Positions 32,296 to 42,761 are shown, counted from the stretch's first letter. The stretch: DNA of 64,000 nucleotides from Emiliania huxleyi CCMP1516 (GCF_000372725.1 NW_005194814.1:159489-223488); one strand, 5' to 3'. Notes: generated by a model not told the origin, from the letters alone. Translations and numbers: made by a program.

Positions 32296-32663
32296 TTCAT
32301 TCATTCACGAGTTTCGCGGGGGTGCCCCATGCGTCAAACCCGAGACCTGCGTTTGTGCCCCGTTTGTGCCGCGTCCCGTGCCCCCGAGTTCATTTTATAT
32401 AACAACCCGAGACCTAGCGCGGGTGGGTTGGAGGGGGCTCGCTGCAAGGAAGGGCTGTGTAAGAAGCCAATCCCCGTAGTCCGCCCCGCTCCTCCCCATC
32501 GGGCCGCATAAGCGGCCACGCCTTTTTTATTGAGCAGACCGAGTTGAGAGACACCCGCGTTGCCGTTGCGCGTTGGTGTCCAGTCCGAGCCTGACTGTTC
32601 TTCGTTCGCCTTTCTATCAATCAATCAATCAATTGAGAGAGAGAAGTCAGAAGAGGCAGGAAG

Positions 32664-32677
32664 AGAGATAGAGAGAG

Positions 32678-32733
<56 letters not shown>

Positions 32734-32773
32734 AGGGAGAGAGAGAGTGAGAGAGAGTCAGAGAGAGAGAGAG

Positions 32774-32862
<89 letters not shown>

Positions 32863-32885
32863 GAGAGAGAGAGAGAGTCAGAGAG

Positions 32886-32953
<68 letters not shown>
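32664..32953. repeat. (GA)n microsatellite
   Basis: About 290 bp of GA dinucleotides with sporadic GTCAGA interruptions. Long Glu/Arg or Ser/Leu frames here are artefacts. Confidence 0.97.
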
Positions 32954-32955
<2 letters not shown>

Positions 32956-33261
32956 GACAGAGAGTAGGCGGAAAAATGTGCTTGGCGAGCGAGCGGCGTG
33001 CGGCGCGGGTGGGGGACTCTGCTCTCTGGGTCTGGCACATCATCAAACGCAACAGACATACAACACAAACAAATGGCTATTACTTACCATCGATACTTAC
33101 AAGCGTGTGCGAATGCTTATCAGCCACGAAAGGAGAGTGGCCGAGTAGACTCGATCGCAAGATCCCAGAAAGGCACCTCTGCCTCTGTCTGCGCTCTGGA
33201 CAGGCTGGTCCGCCCCAATCGACCCCTGTTAAGTGACTCGTTCGCTTTCCACCCACTGTTT

Positions 33262-33373
33262 TAGGTATGTTGTTGGCAAATCAAGACACAGAGCTCACGC
33301 AAGATCACAGCGAGTTTGTGTGAGCTCTGTGTCTCCCTTTTCCAACAATGTACCTACAACAAACCTAAAACAA
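33262..33373. repeat. Foldback MITE-like element, ~112 bp
   Basis: An imperfect hairpin. The left arm TTTTAGGTATGTTGTTGG...CACAGAGCTCAC pairs with the right arm GTGAGCTCTGTGTC...ACAAACCTAAAA. A single arm of the same family occurs at 61861-61920 and a shorter piece at 17560-17595. It lies 30 bp upstream of the CRAL-TRIO start and may contribute to its 5' leader. Confidence 0.75.
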
Positions 33374-33404
33374 GCGGCTGTTACGGTAATTCGGCCCGCC
33401 GAAA

Positions 33405-34694
33405 ATGCCACGTGGGAAGGAGGACGTACAACTCCTGCAAGGAGAACAAACGGCAACGACAACCGCTGGATTCGCAATGACCGCAGACAACGCCCTGGCA
33501 TTGCTCCAGCTTGCAGTGCTGCTGCTGCTGCCGATCGTTCTGCGGCGAAAATGGCTGAAGTGCGCCGCGGGGCGCGTCAGCGAGGACCTCTCCAGAACTC
33601 CGACCGGTGGCCGCCAGAGTTCGCGGGCCGGGAGCACGCTCGAGCAGGAGCTTGGGAGCACGCTAAAGCAGGAGCTTCTGGCCAACAAGGCCGCGCTCGC
33701 GACCCTGCGCGCTGCATTCCTCGAGGCGGGCGGCGTCGAGGACGCACATACCGACATTTACCTCCTGCGGTGGCTGACTGACGGGGCCAACCCCGCCGCG
33801 GCGGCAGAGAGTCTTGCGGTGGCGACGCGGTGGCGTGCAAAGATGGGTGCCTTTGAGGTCCGCTCGCGCGCGCTGGCCGGCGTGCCGTTGATGAACGTGC
33901 GCAACGGGGTCGACCGGCTGCTCGGCGCGATGTCTATCCTCCCCGCCCACCGCAGCACTCGTGACGGCGCTCCGCTGAACATTGTGGTGCATGATGACTT
34001 TGACCCTTCGAGAGTGACTGCGGCTCTGACGCCCGAGGAATTTCTGCTGACGATGGTGGCGATGCTGGAGTACAACCTCGCAATCGTCGACGCGCGCTCC
34101 GCGGCCACCGGCCGCCTGATCCGCATGTCCTTCGTGATGGACTTTGAGGGCCTCAGCTATCGGATGATCTCGATGCGGTTCCTTACCGGACACGTCAAGC
34201 AGACGCTCGGACTGGACTCGTACTATCCGGGCCTCTTCGGTGCCATCGTCTGCGTGAATGCACCGGGCATCTTCAGCATGGGGTACAAGATCGTCAAGCC
34301 CTGGCTCTCCGAGGACATCCGCGACCGCATCTGCGTTAATGCTTCGGGCGCCTCGACGGCGGCGGCGCTCGACAAGCTGGCGAGCCCTGAGAGCCTGCCC
34401 GCCGCCTTCGGTGGATCGTGCGTGAAGTGCCCGCAGGATGTGGGCGATGCGGTCGGCTGGAGCCTCACCTCCCAGCAGTCGCGCGAGATGCTGCACGCGC
34501 GCTCGAAGCTCCGCGGCTATGTCGCGAGCTGCCCTCAGCAGCGAGTGAGTGCGGTGGCAGAAGTGCCGACGCCCACCGAGTCCAAGGTGGTCGAGCAGCC
34601 TGCCATTTCCCTGCTGGCACCCCTGAAGCGCCCATGGTGGGCCGCCTGCCTTGCCCGCCCGGCCTCGCCGCCGCCCTCGCCGCTGAGCGCCTGA
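33405..34694 (+). CDS. CRAL-TRIO (Sec14-like) lipid-binding protein
   Basis: Intronless, 429 residues. A hydrophobic anchor lies at residues ~28-47 (ALALLQLAVLLLLPIVLRRKW), then a helical CRAL-TRIO-N-like part (DIYLLRWLTDGANPAAAAESL) and a CRAL-TRIO domain at about residues 180-330: LNIVVHDDFDPSRV, RMSFVMDFEGLSYRMI, YYPGLFGAIVCVNAPGIFSM, VKPWLSEDIRDRICV and the closing PAAFGGSC. These are the conserved gate and pocket positions of Sec14-type phosphoinositide or tocopherol transfer proteins. The C-terminal ~80 residues are disordered, Pro-rich. The ATG at 33405 is used; a second ATG at 33477 directly before the anchor is equally possible. Function: membrane-bound lipid transfer or sensing (inferred). 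Confidence 0.85.
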   Translation: MPRGKEDVQLLQGEQTATTTAGFAMTADNALALLQLAVLLLLPIVLRRKWLKCAAGRVSEDLSRTPTGGRQSSRAGSTLEQELGSTLKQELLANKAALATLRAAFLEAGGVEDAHTDIYLLRWLTDGANPAAAAESLAVATRWRAKMGAFEVRSRALAGVPLMNVRNGVDRLLGAMSILPAHRSTRDGAPLNIVVHDDFDPSRVTAALTPEEFLLTMVAMLEYNLAIVDARSAATGRLIRMSFVMDFEGLSYRMISMRFLTGHVKQTLGLDSYYPGLFGAIVCVNAPGIFSMGYKIVKPWLSEDIRDRICVNASGASTAAALDKLASPESLPAAFGGSCVKCPQDVGDAVGWSLTSQQSREMLHARSKLRGYVASCPQQRVSAVAEVPTPTESKVVEQPAISLLAPLKRPWWAACLARPASPPPSPLSA

Positions 34695-34993
34695 CTCCTT
34701 CTCTCGCGCTCCTCCACTTGATTGTTGTGTGCGTGCCCTCTCTCGGCTCACGAAAAGAGACGAGTGTGTCGAGTTGTCCATGGCATGGTACGTTGTCTAG
34801 TAAATAATGCAACCTCCTTACTACTCTGTATCTCCCCCGCAATCACGCCCCGACCTTTGTTTCTGTACGCGCACACTCCACTCGGGGTAGTATATGAGTG
34901 TCTCTCTATGGATTGTTCCTTACACGGCACGCCATCAGAACGAGAGCTATGTGATATACGGCGAAGTCGGCGTCGGGTGGGTGAGGAGGGAGT

Positions 34994-36094
34994 CTAAGTG
35001 AGGACGACGGGAGACGAGATGCGGCGGCGGAAGTGTCGGGCAACGCCGGCGAGGGCAACGGCCAACGTGAGAATGGCGAAGCCGCGGCGCGCATGGGGCA
35101 TGCTCGCTGCTTCTGCTTCGCCTGCTGAGAGGAGAGCGACTTCCACGTAAGCTTGCGGGCCACGACTAGGTCCGGATACCGCCGACAAGAATGGCGGCAA
35201 ATAGCCCGTGTCCACTCCGAATGCGGCGACGCTGGCCGCAACGGCAGTATCCGCAGCGACAGCTGCTGCATGTGCAGCCTTTTGAAGCTCCAGAGCGAGC
35301 TGCTTGCCCCGTTCTTCAGCCGTGCACACGCCGCAGGTCCTGAGACATTGCATGAAGATGTAAGACTGCGGACCTCGCTCCAGGCCTGCTGGCGGCGTCT
35401 TCCACACTTTGGAGAAGGGGTAGAGGCACGCCCCAATATGCAGCAACGTGCCACAGTCGACCTCGTTGCTCGGGCATCCCTCCTCATGGCAAGGCCACGG
35501 CCCCCTGTCCACGCACCTGTCGCAACCGCGTGCCGTGCCGTTGAGTGCAGTCCAGGCATTGCCATCGCCCCAAACTACCGCGCTCTTGTCGCTTGCCAGT
35601 CGACCCATGAGCATCGAGGAGCCGCTGTTTTTGGCCGCTGGAAAGTCCGCCACAAAGAAGTATTCGTCGTCCGAATCGGAGTCCTCCACGCCTGTGGCGA
35701 TTGGTCTTGCCTTCGTCGACCACGACTTGCCGTCTTCGTCCGTGCCGCTCATCACCAGATCGTAAAGTCTCTCTGTCTCGCTCGGCTCCACCCGCATCGT
35801 GCGCTCGCAACCTGGATGATTGAGGTCCTCAAACTCGACCATACGCTTTTCACCAAGCAGGTCCGACGGAACTGACGGGGCTGGCACCCAGCGGGCACGC
35901 AGCCCCGCATCGATTGACCCAGTTTTGAGACATCCGTCGCAATACCGGCAGACGGTCTTGCACGCCCGTGCCTTGTCAATTGCCATACTCTCGCGCTGGC
36001 CAGCTGCTGAGAAATTACCGCGGTTTTCGGGTGCGCTGACACCCCAGACGGCACGGCCGCGTACGACGGATAGGACAATGGGCGCGAGCATCAA
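34994..36094 (-). CDS. ShKT-domain membrane protein
   Basis: Intronless, 366 residues. The N-terminus is weakly signal-like (MMLAPIVLSVVRGRAVWGVSA). A short Cys cluster (CKTVCRYCDGC) lies at residues ~46-56, an acidic segment near residue 140 (EDSDSDDEYF), and a ShKT-type module at about residues 197-257: CGTLLHIGACLYPFS...FMQCLRTCGVC. A C-terminal hydrophobic helix (GFAILTLAVALAGVA) is followed by basic residues. ShKT modules are common extracellular domains in protists and animals, often beside enzymes; none is seen here. It converges on the CRAL-TRIO gene 300 bp away. Topology would put the cysteines outside. Function unknown. Confidence 0.72.
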   Translation of the reverse strand: MMLAPIVLSVVRGRAVWGVSAPENRGNFSAAGQRESMAIDKARACKTVCRYCDGCLKTGSIDAGLRARWVPAPSVPSDLLGEKRMVEFEDLNHPGCERTMRVEPSETERLYDLVMSGTDEDGKSWSTKARPIATGVEDSDSDDEYFFVADFPAAKNSGSSMLMGRLASDKSAVVWGDGNAWTALNGTARGCDRCVDRGPWPCHEEGCPSNEVDCGTLLHIGACLYPFSKVWKTPPAGLERGPQSYIFMQCLRTCGVCTAEERGKQLALELQKAAHAAAVAADTAVAASVAAFGVDTGYLPPFLSAVSGPSRGPQAYVEVALLSAGEAEAASMPHARRGFAILTLAVALAGVARHFRRRISSPVVLT

Positions 36095-36419
36095 GGGCAG
36101 TGAAGAGGACGTGCGAGTCTTGGGAGTCCAAGGTAAAAAGCCGGATTCTGCTCCCTAATACTCCCGGATCGCCGCCGCCGGCGTTTCACAGACAGGTTGA
36201 TAAGAAACAAGAAGCTAACATCGAGACAGGGAGGGTGTGAGAGGCGGACGGACCTAAGGAGGGTCCTTCATCTCTTTATCAACCATCCCTGCCCGAGCTC
36301 CCGATCGACAGAGTTGGGTACGATTGCTTGCAATGCTCTTCGTTCACAGATAAATATTATTGAAAGAAGAAAAATAATTCGCGAATGCGCCCCCCACTTT
36401 CCTCGCGAAACCGAAAAGC

Positions 36420-37043
36420 GTGGGGATGACGTCTACGAGGCGGCACTCGGTGCTCGCATCGCATCCTAGCGTCCAAAGCATGCAGTGGCCTTCTGCTGCG
36501 TCCGGAGCCAACGACCCGGACCGCCCCGCTGGCATGGGCACGCGGTCGTGGTCCACTGGCGCGATTGCAGCAGCTGCGGCCAGTGGGTCAGTGGCCAGGA
36601 AGACAAATTGGCTGTCCTCGTCACCGGGCTATCCAGGCGCCGTTTCGCCCAGCAAAGCTCGCAGGTCGTGGCGCGACGCGGCAGGCGAGCCTGCGGCTGG
36701 AATCGGATGCTACACACGCTCATGCTCAACGAGCGCACTCGCAACTGCTGCTGCGCGGGGCTCTGTCGCGCGCAAAACGGATTGGCTGTTCACAGTTGAA
36801 GCTCCTCCGGCGGCTGCTCCCACCCGCCGAGCGCAGCCGCTGCCGGCGCAGCACTTGCGCGACCTGCCTGCCGGGATCGGATGCTACACGCGCCACAACT
36901 CGTCCTCCACCGGCAGGTCACCAGGCGGCCTGCTCACCGCTGGGCCAGGCGCGACGCACGGTGTGGCCACGCGAACCTATCACGCCCTGCGGCCAGCGTA
37001 TCAGCACAGCACGCCCTACACGTGGCGTGACACACAGTTTTGA
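36420..37043 (+). CDS. Unknown protein with a repeated GSVARKTxWL / PAGIGCYTR motif
   Basis: 207 residues, no intron. A unit of about 60 residues is repeated: PAGMGTRSWSTGAIAAAAAS-GSVARKTNWL, PAAGIGCYTRSCSTSALATAAAR-GSVARKTDWL, then a third half-unit LPAGIGCYTRHNSSSTG. The conservation between units at protein level supports coding. No known domain, signal or membrane helix. The divergent ShKT gene starts 325 bp upstream. Confidence 0.55.
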   Translation: MGMTSTRRHSVLASHPSVQSMQWPSAASGANDPDRPAGMGTRSWSTGAIAAAAASGSVARKTNWLSSSPGYPGAVSPSKARRSWRDAAGEPAAGIGCYTRSCSTSALATAAARGSVARKTDWLFTVEAPPAAAPTRRAQPLPAQHLRDLPAGIGCYTRHNSSSTGRSPGGLLTAGPGATHGVATRTYHALRPAYQHSTPYTWRDTQF

Positions 37044-37544
37044 CCTCTCGCTTGAAGAAGCGACGGCGCACAAGATTCCTCCGCTGTGCACAGGTCGACC
37101 ACGATTGTCTCAGTTTCAGATTTTTTGAATTTACTCAAAGACCATCTCTCTTCTTCTTAGTTCTTCAAGGACCGGCAGGGGGGAGTTGTCACCACCCTTC
37201 CCTTGGCCAGAGCCACAAAATATGCCGTACGATGAAAAAGTCCTGGGGGCAGGACGACGAGCATTCGCTCTAAGAACTCTCGCGTCTCGGCGCCCGCCGC
37301 GCGCCCGCGCCCCGCCCCTTTTGCGCAGCAACACCTTCAATTTCATGGCCCTCAAAAAATTCGGGTCGGAGCGCAGCGCCAGCGGAGTGGGCCCCGAGTT
37401 TGAAAAAGGCGACGGACGCTTGCGTCCTAGCCTCCAACAATGCCTCCCCGGCGCAGAGGGGCCCCCGGAGGAATGTACAACGGCTCCGCGCCACGCCGCT
37501 TGCGGCGGAAAAAGAAAGAAAGAAAGAAAACAGACAACCCAAGG

Positions 37545-37790
37545 GAGGGATGGGAGGACGGCACGCCGCCACCACACAGGGATTTTAAGGAGAGGTGTGT
37601 GGTGCGCTAGCCGTCGCCCACCCTAGGGAGTCTGCCTCTTCCTATCTCTCTTCGCAGTCTCTCTCCGATTCTCGCTGCAACCTTCATGCCACCTCGCGGT
37701 CGTCCCACTCTCGTCGTTCTCTCCCTTGTCATTTCCTTCTCTGTCGCGTCGTTCCCTTCTGCCTCGTCCTGTGACGCCGCCGCTTGCGGC
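37545..37790 (+). promoter_or_regulatory. Shared promoter-like module, copy 2, with leader
   Basis: The 50-bp core (GGGATGGGAGGACGGCACG to GAGAGG, 37547-37595) matches copies near 7678 and 43098. Beyond it, about 200 bp (CGCCCACCCTAG, CTGCCTCTTCC, CGATTCTCGCTGCAAC, ATGCCACCTCG, CTCTCGTCGTTCTCTC) also match 43140-43530 upstream of the RanBP2-type gene. Because the ATG at 37686 lies in this shared leader and the matching ATG upstream of the other gene leads nowhere, I treat it as untranslated. Confidence 0.65.
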
Positions 37791-37898
37791 GGAGAAGAAA
37801 GAAAGAAAATTCGGCGGCTTTCTTTTCGCTGCTTCTTGGGCCGGCCAACTGGCTCCCGCAAGGGAGAGGTTGGTGTATTCCGCCACGGCCGCTCGACG

Positions 37899-40717
37899 AT
37901 GCTCGACCTTCTGGAGAGGGCCCACGCGCTCATGGGATCTGTCGGCGTGTCCCCACCTCGCCTACGCCGGCCGCCGTCGATACCTCCTTCTCCGCCCGCC
38001 GCGTCCAACGAACCTCCAGCTTTCGCTTCTTCCGCGTCTGGGTCGGGCGCGTCCTTTGAGGAGCCCAGCACGACGCAGCTGCTCGACAGCCTGCCGCCCG
38101 AGGTGTGCCTCGCTGTGCGCGAGGCGCTCCTGAGCCTGCCGGCTCAGGCGGCACAGGCGGACGATGCGCTCGAGCACATCATTGGCTGCCTCTCGGAGCA
38201 TCGGAAGCGGCGCGGGCGGCAGAGCTCGCCGCGGCGCGGGCTCGAGTTCCTCGTCACGATGGACCCGGGCCAGGACCTCGACGACGAGATGCTGCTCGTG
38301 CTTCTCGCGGCGCTGACGCAGCGCGGCGCGCTCTCGCGCTGCCATCGGTTCGCCTCGTGCCTTCCCCTGAGCCGTCTGGGAAGCCCTCCTCTAGGCCTGC
38401 TCGCCTGCCGTGGGGTCATCACCTGCCTCGCGCCGGCCGACCTCCGCGCGCAGCTTGCCGCCGGCACGCTGCGCTCGCTCGGCCTCTCGGGCGTCCCCAC
38501 CGCCGCCGGCACGGACGGCGGCGGCGGCGGCGGCGAGGCGGCCGCTGTCGAGGAGATGAAGAAGGTACGGTATCTGGTGCGAGGGCTGAGCTCGACGGGG
38601 GCGCAGTCAGGCCTGCGCGCCGGCTTCGCGCTGATGCGCTCCTCGCTGCTCGCGGCGGAGGACCGGTCGCTTGTCCTGGTGGTGGTGTCGAGTCTCAAGG
38701 CGCCAGAGCTGGCCGAGAGCTGGCCGAGAGATGGCCGAGAGATGGCCGAGAGCTGGCCGAGAGATGGCCGAGAGATGGGTTCGCCGAACCTTCCTGCAAC
38801 CTTCCGGGAAGCCTCCTGCAGGACGCGGCGGAGCTGCTTCGCGAGGAGGGCGCCCTCTTCAAGCGGAAGGCGCGGCCGGTCCTGGCCCGGGGGGCGGCGT
38901 GCCGAGCAAGCCGCGGCTCACCGCCTCGCCTCCTTGTCGGTGTGCAGGTGCGGCAGGTCGTCATCCAGGGGGGCGTGCTGCCCTTCTCGCCCGGCGTAGC
39001 GGCGGCACCGACGAGCGGCTCGAGGCTCCGACCGCCTGCAGCACCCTTCCCCTGACCCCCCCGCACCCGTTCCCTGCAGGCGGGCGAGATGCTCGAGCCC
39101 GACTCTGCGCACAACAACGCCTTTGACGCCGCCTCGTCGCGCTTCTTCTACCACCGCTGCCAGGAGCTGGCCGCCCCGCTCGCGCCCTTCCCAGACCCTC
39201 CCGGACCCTTCCCGGACCCTTCCCTGCAGGAGCTTGGCGTGCCTCTCCTCGTCCTCTCCCGCTTCGCCGCCTACGGCTGCCAGGTGCCTCGCCCCTCCTC
39301 ACAACGAGCGCGACACAAGCTCGCCGCTTCTCGCCGCCGCTTCTCGGCTCACCCCGCCGCACTTCGCCGCTCCTCTCGCCGCACCGCGCCGCTGATCTCG
39401 CCCCCGCCGCTCCTCGCCGCACCTCAGGTGCCTCGCTCCACCTACGACGACCTCGCAGCGACGGGAGGACAGATCGGGCGGCGGCTGCAGGAGACGCGCC
39501 CTCCCGGCCACTCGGCCACATCTCGGCCACCTCTCGGCCACCTCTCGGCCTCATCTCCGCTGCACCTCAGCCGCATCCTGGCTATCTCCGGCCTCATCTC
39601 GGCTGTATGCTCTGCCTCGCCCCCATCTCGGCCGTGTCTCGGCTGCAGGAGACGCAGCGCACGTCGATCGAGCGGCTGTGGCGCCGCGCGTGCGCGCCCG
39701 CCGACTCGCCGTCTCGCGCCGGGCTTCCGGTGCGGTGCGACAAGCGCTGGTTCTGTGACACGTTCCTCGGGGGCGACGGGCGCGACCGGGCAGAGGACGT
39801 TTCGATCTGGGATCTGGTGAGACTCGCCGAGACTCGAAGAGATTCGAAGAGACTCCCGGGGCTTGGGCCGCGGCGTGCGGTGTGCTCATCTCCGCTCATC
39901 TCCGCTGATCTCGGCTGATCTCGCCACTTGCAGGTGCGCGGCTTCAACATGTACGACCCGATCGCGCTCGTCGCGGCGGTGCCCGCGCTGGCGGAGCGCT
40001 TCTTCGAGACGGACGACCTCGTCGTGCACGGGGTGCGGCACCGCGTCGTCGGTGCGCCGGGGGGAGGGGAGGCGGCGGTGCCGTGAAGCGACCCCCCTGT
40101 CACCGGCCCCGTGCGGCTGTGGGCAGGCGTGTCGGCGGATCGGTCGGGCGTGCGGCCGGGCTCGGGGCTGCAGGAGTGGCTCTGCGCAGCCTTCCTGGAG
40201 GGGGCGCGCCTCGAGGTGACTGCCCGGCGCGGGGCCTGCAGCAGGCTGCCCCGGGCCCCCTCCGAGCCTTCTCGGTCCGCTCCCGTGTCAGGCTGCCGCC
40301 GAGGAGGGCGAGGAGGAGCTGCCGCGCTCGGGCAGCATGGGGAGGCCTCCCTGGTCTCGCGCCGAGCGAGGCGCCGAGCAGCACGCGCACGCACGCACTG
40401 CACGTACATGGACATCGAGACGCACACACGCACGCACGCACACGCACGCACACGTGCGCACGCAGACGCAGACGCACGCGCACGCACGCGCGCAACGAAC
40501 ACGTACCACCCTTTTGCGGCGGCAATGAACACCGTACTCACCCTTGGCGGACCGCCCCGCCCTTGTCCCACGCTTCGGCGTGGGGAGTCCCCCTGCCGTG
40601 ACGTGTGCTGCTCCCCTCTCCTTAGGCGCCGAGCGGGGCGACTCGCTCGACGACCCGTCCCTCTCGCCGGCGCTTGGCGAGGGCGGGCAGGGCAGCGACA
40701 CGGTGCATGAGGAGTGA
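37899..40717 (+). CDS. Inosine-uridine nucleoside hydrolase-like protein
   Basis: Twelve exons rebuilt: 37899-38325, 38395-38699, 38822-38878, 38948-38995, 39080-39163, 39230-39283, 39428-39490, 39649-39816, 39934-40051, 40127-40215, 40292-40370, 40626-40717, giving 527 residues in frame. The calcium-binding nucleoside hydrolase signature is LVTMDPGQDLDDEMLLVLLAAL. Further support: VITCLAPADLRAQLAAGTL, VRQVVIQGGVLPFSPG, and PDSAHNNAFDAASSRFFY with the late NNAFD active-site motif. QELGVPLLVLSRFAAYG and RGFNMYDPIALVAAVPAL follow. It would split nucleosides or act on a related ribosyl substrate. Introns are 3 GC-AG, 6 GT-AG and 2 that fit GA-AG; several have 11-16 bp duplicated ends. Start: ATG 37899 (MLDLLERAHALMG); the upstream 37686 ATG lies in the shared leader. 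Tail acidic, unlike the family. Confidence 0.85.
40409..40505. repeat. ACGC-rich microsatellite in an intron
   Basis: CGCACGCACGCACACGCACG-type units fill part of the last intron of the nucleoside-hydrolase-like gene. Confidence 0.85.
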
Positions 40718-41783
40718 GGCGCGAGCGAGTAGCCGAGGGGACTAGCGCGTAGCGGGCGGGGGCATACAATGCAGCTGTGGCGAGAGCGTGGCCGAAGCCG
40801 GGCAGGGCGTTGTGCCTCCAGGCTCCAACGTAGCGTGCCACCGTGCCTCAGGGCACTGGAGGGCGGCTCGTGAGCGTGGCTCGCGCACGGCTGTCCTTTC
40901 GCTAGAAGCAACACCATGCCGCGCGGGAATCAGCGCATTCGCATGAAAGCGTGCGCCCACTACACGACAGAGCCCACACACACGAAGTTTTTCTGTCTAC
41001 TGACGACTACTGTCAAGAATATGCGGCTTTCGTGTTTCTCCGCTCTCCGCACCAGTCCGCTGGACTCTGTGCACACCACAGAACCTCGAGCACCTCGGGC
41101 TCGGCGTTCATGAGACACATCGGTTGACGGTTCCCGAGCCAGATCCGACGAGGCGGGCGGCTGGAACCGTGCGGACGCGCCGGAGATACAAGCAAGGAGA
41201 GACGCTCATCCGCGCTAGGAGCACTTGGAGCACTTGGAGTGCAGTCGGTAACCTCACATCCAGGGCCGGGGAGCTCAGAAGCGCACCCAGCGGGCCGGAT
41301 GATCGGCATCGGGCTACGGGCTAGAGAGCCCTGACCCCTAGGTAGGGGGGTGCGCGGTCGCAGGGCCATAACACGGGTCTCCGAGGCGCGAGGGATAGCT
41401 CCGCGCTCCGGGTTTCCCCTAGCAGCAGAACGCACCCTCTACTCGGAGCTAGTAATACGATAATACTCTCCGAGGGTTAGCCCCGCGTACCAGGTTTCCC
41501 CTTAACTGCAGCACGCCCCGGGATAGACCACTTTTCTCTTTTCTCGCAGGCGGACCGCTTCTTCCTGCCTATTTCTAGCAGACCCAGTGCCGGCAACACA
41601 CAGCCAAATGCGCGAGGCGCGAGGACGCTCCTGGGCCGCGTTTGAACGGTGTGATATGCACATGATTTAGGGATCCCTAGATTCGAAAATGGTGTGAACA
41701 CCTCAACCTCTCACAGGCCAGCGCACAGCGCCATACGAGGTATTTTCTTCTCAATAACAAGGCTGTGAACACGACTGCTCAGC
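40718..41783. other. Intergenic, no supported gene
   Basis: Scattered short frames only. A small direct repeat GAGCACTTGGAGCACTTGGAG occurs at about 41218-41240, and a pair of GGTTTCCCCT words at 41409 and 41492 may be part of an older repeat. Confidence 0.5.
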
Positions 41784-42569
41784 ATGGTTTCACTCGCCCT
41801 CCTTTTGCACGTCGGCCTCACTAGCCTCGTTTCCGCGCTCGAGCTCGGGCCTCCAGCCCTCATCAGCCGGAGGCGCTTGGCCACAGCCGCCCTGACTCTG
41901 CCGTCTTGTCTGTCGGCCGGCCCGGTCGTCGCAGCGGAGAAGGGAGGCGTGCAGTGGTTGCTAGACCTACCGAGCAACTTTGCAGTACAGAGGCAACTCG
42001 CCTCCATCGTGCGCGTGCGCACAGAAACGGTGCTGCAGGCCGATGACGTGACGACTGGCGCGACTGTGAAGCTGCTGCTGCTCCCGCTCGGCCAACAGGC
42101 TGGCGGCAGCCTCTCGGCCGACGACCAGCTCGCACTCGCCACATATGTCTACAGCGGGGAGGGCTCCGCCGATGTCGTCGGCAAGACAATGACGGCATCT
42201 GCGGCGCGCTCGCCCGGCGTCCTCAAGCTCACCCAGCAGGGTGCCGCCTCTGGATACACGGCCGACGACGGTCGGCGGTACGTGCGGTATCAATACACCA
42301 GTCAGAGGTGCGCGGGCGAGTACGACGAGGGAGAATGCTTCGGGACGCTGTCGACGCGGCGGACGCTCGCAACGCTCACGATGTCGTCGGTCTCGCAGTA
42401 CCGAACAAACACGGAGAGAGAACGCATGAAGGAGATGGGCCAGGCGAGGAACGTCGACGTGCTCTGGCTGCTCACTCTCTCGGCGCCGGTCGGTGCCGCG
42501 TGGGACTCAATCGAGCCCGTGTTCGAGCGCCTCAGCAAGACGCTCCGCGTTCCGATGGCGCCCGCCTAA
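41784..42569 (+). CDS. PsbP-like thylakoid-lumen protein (probable)
   Basis: Intronless, 261 residues. The presequence is layered as expected for a lumen protein of a secondary plastid: an ER-type signal (MVSLALLLHVGLTSLVSA), a short spacer with SRRR, a second hydrophobic stretch (LATAALTLPSCLSAGPVVAA) ending in an AxA-like site before EKGG. The mature part has the PsbP-like order: an N-terminal FAVQRQLASIVRVRTETVLQ strand pair, a central GRRYVRYQYTSQ strand, and a C-terminal VDVLWLLTLSAPVGAAWDSIEPVFERLSKTLRV hydrophobic strand plus helix. PsbP-like proteins assist photosystem II or NDH assembly. The match is by pattern, not by invariant residues. AATAAA-like words follow at about 42608. Confidence 0.6.
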   Translation: MVSLALLLHVGLTSLVSALELGPPALISRRRLATAALTLPSCLSAGPVVAAEKGGVQWLLDLPSNFAVQRQLASIVRVRTETVLQADDVTTGATVKLLLLPLGQQAGGSLSADDQLALATYVYSGEGSADVVGKTMTASAARSPGVLKLTQQGAASGYTADDGRRYVRYQYTSQRCAGEYDEGECFGTLSTRRTLATLTMSSVSQYRTNTERERMKEMGQARNVDVLWLLTLSAPVGAAWDSIEPVFERLSKTLRVPMAPA

Positions 42570-42761
42570 CTAAACAAAGCAGCCAAAGGCGTGCGCACGC
42601 AGGCGCGAATAAACAAATAAATCGACCAGACATCTCCTGGAGAGATAGGGCGACAACCCGACGGGCAGACCCCGCCTCGCTCGAAAAAAAGGAAAGAAGC
42701 ATCAAGCAAGACAGACAGCCCAGGGCGCAGGGGGCAGGGGAGGGATGGGAGGACGGCACGC

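Noticed and set aside
32560-33068. Glu/Arg and Ser/Leu frames in the GA microsatellite
   Set aside because: Pure dinucleotide translation artefacts; same for the Thr/His frames at 20408-20751.
37686-37898. Upstream start for the nucleoside-hydrolase-like protein
   Set aside because: The ATG and following bases lie in a leader shared with another gene where the frame is not kept, so translation from it is unlikely.
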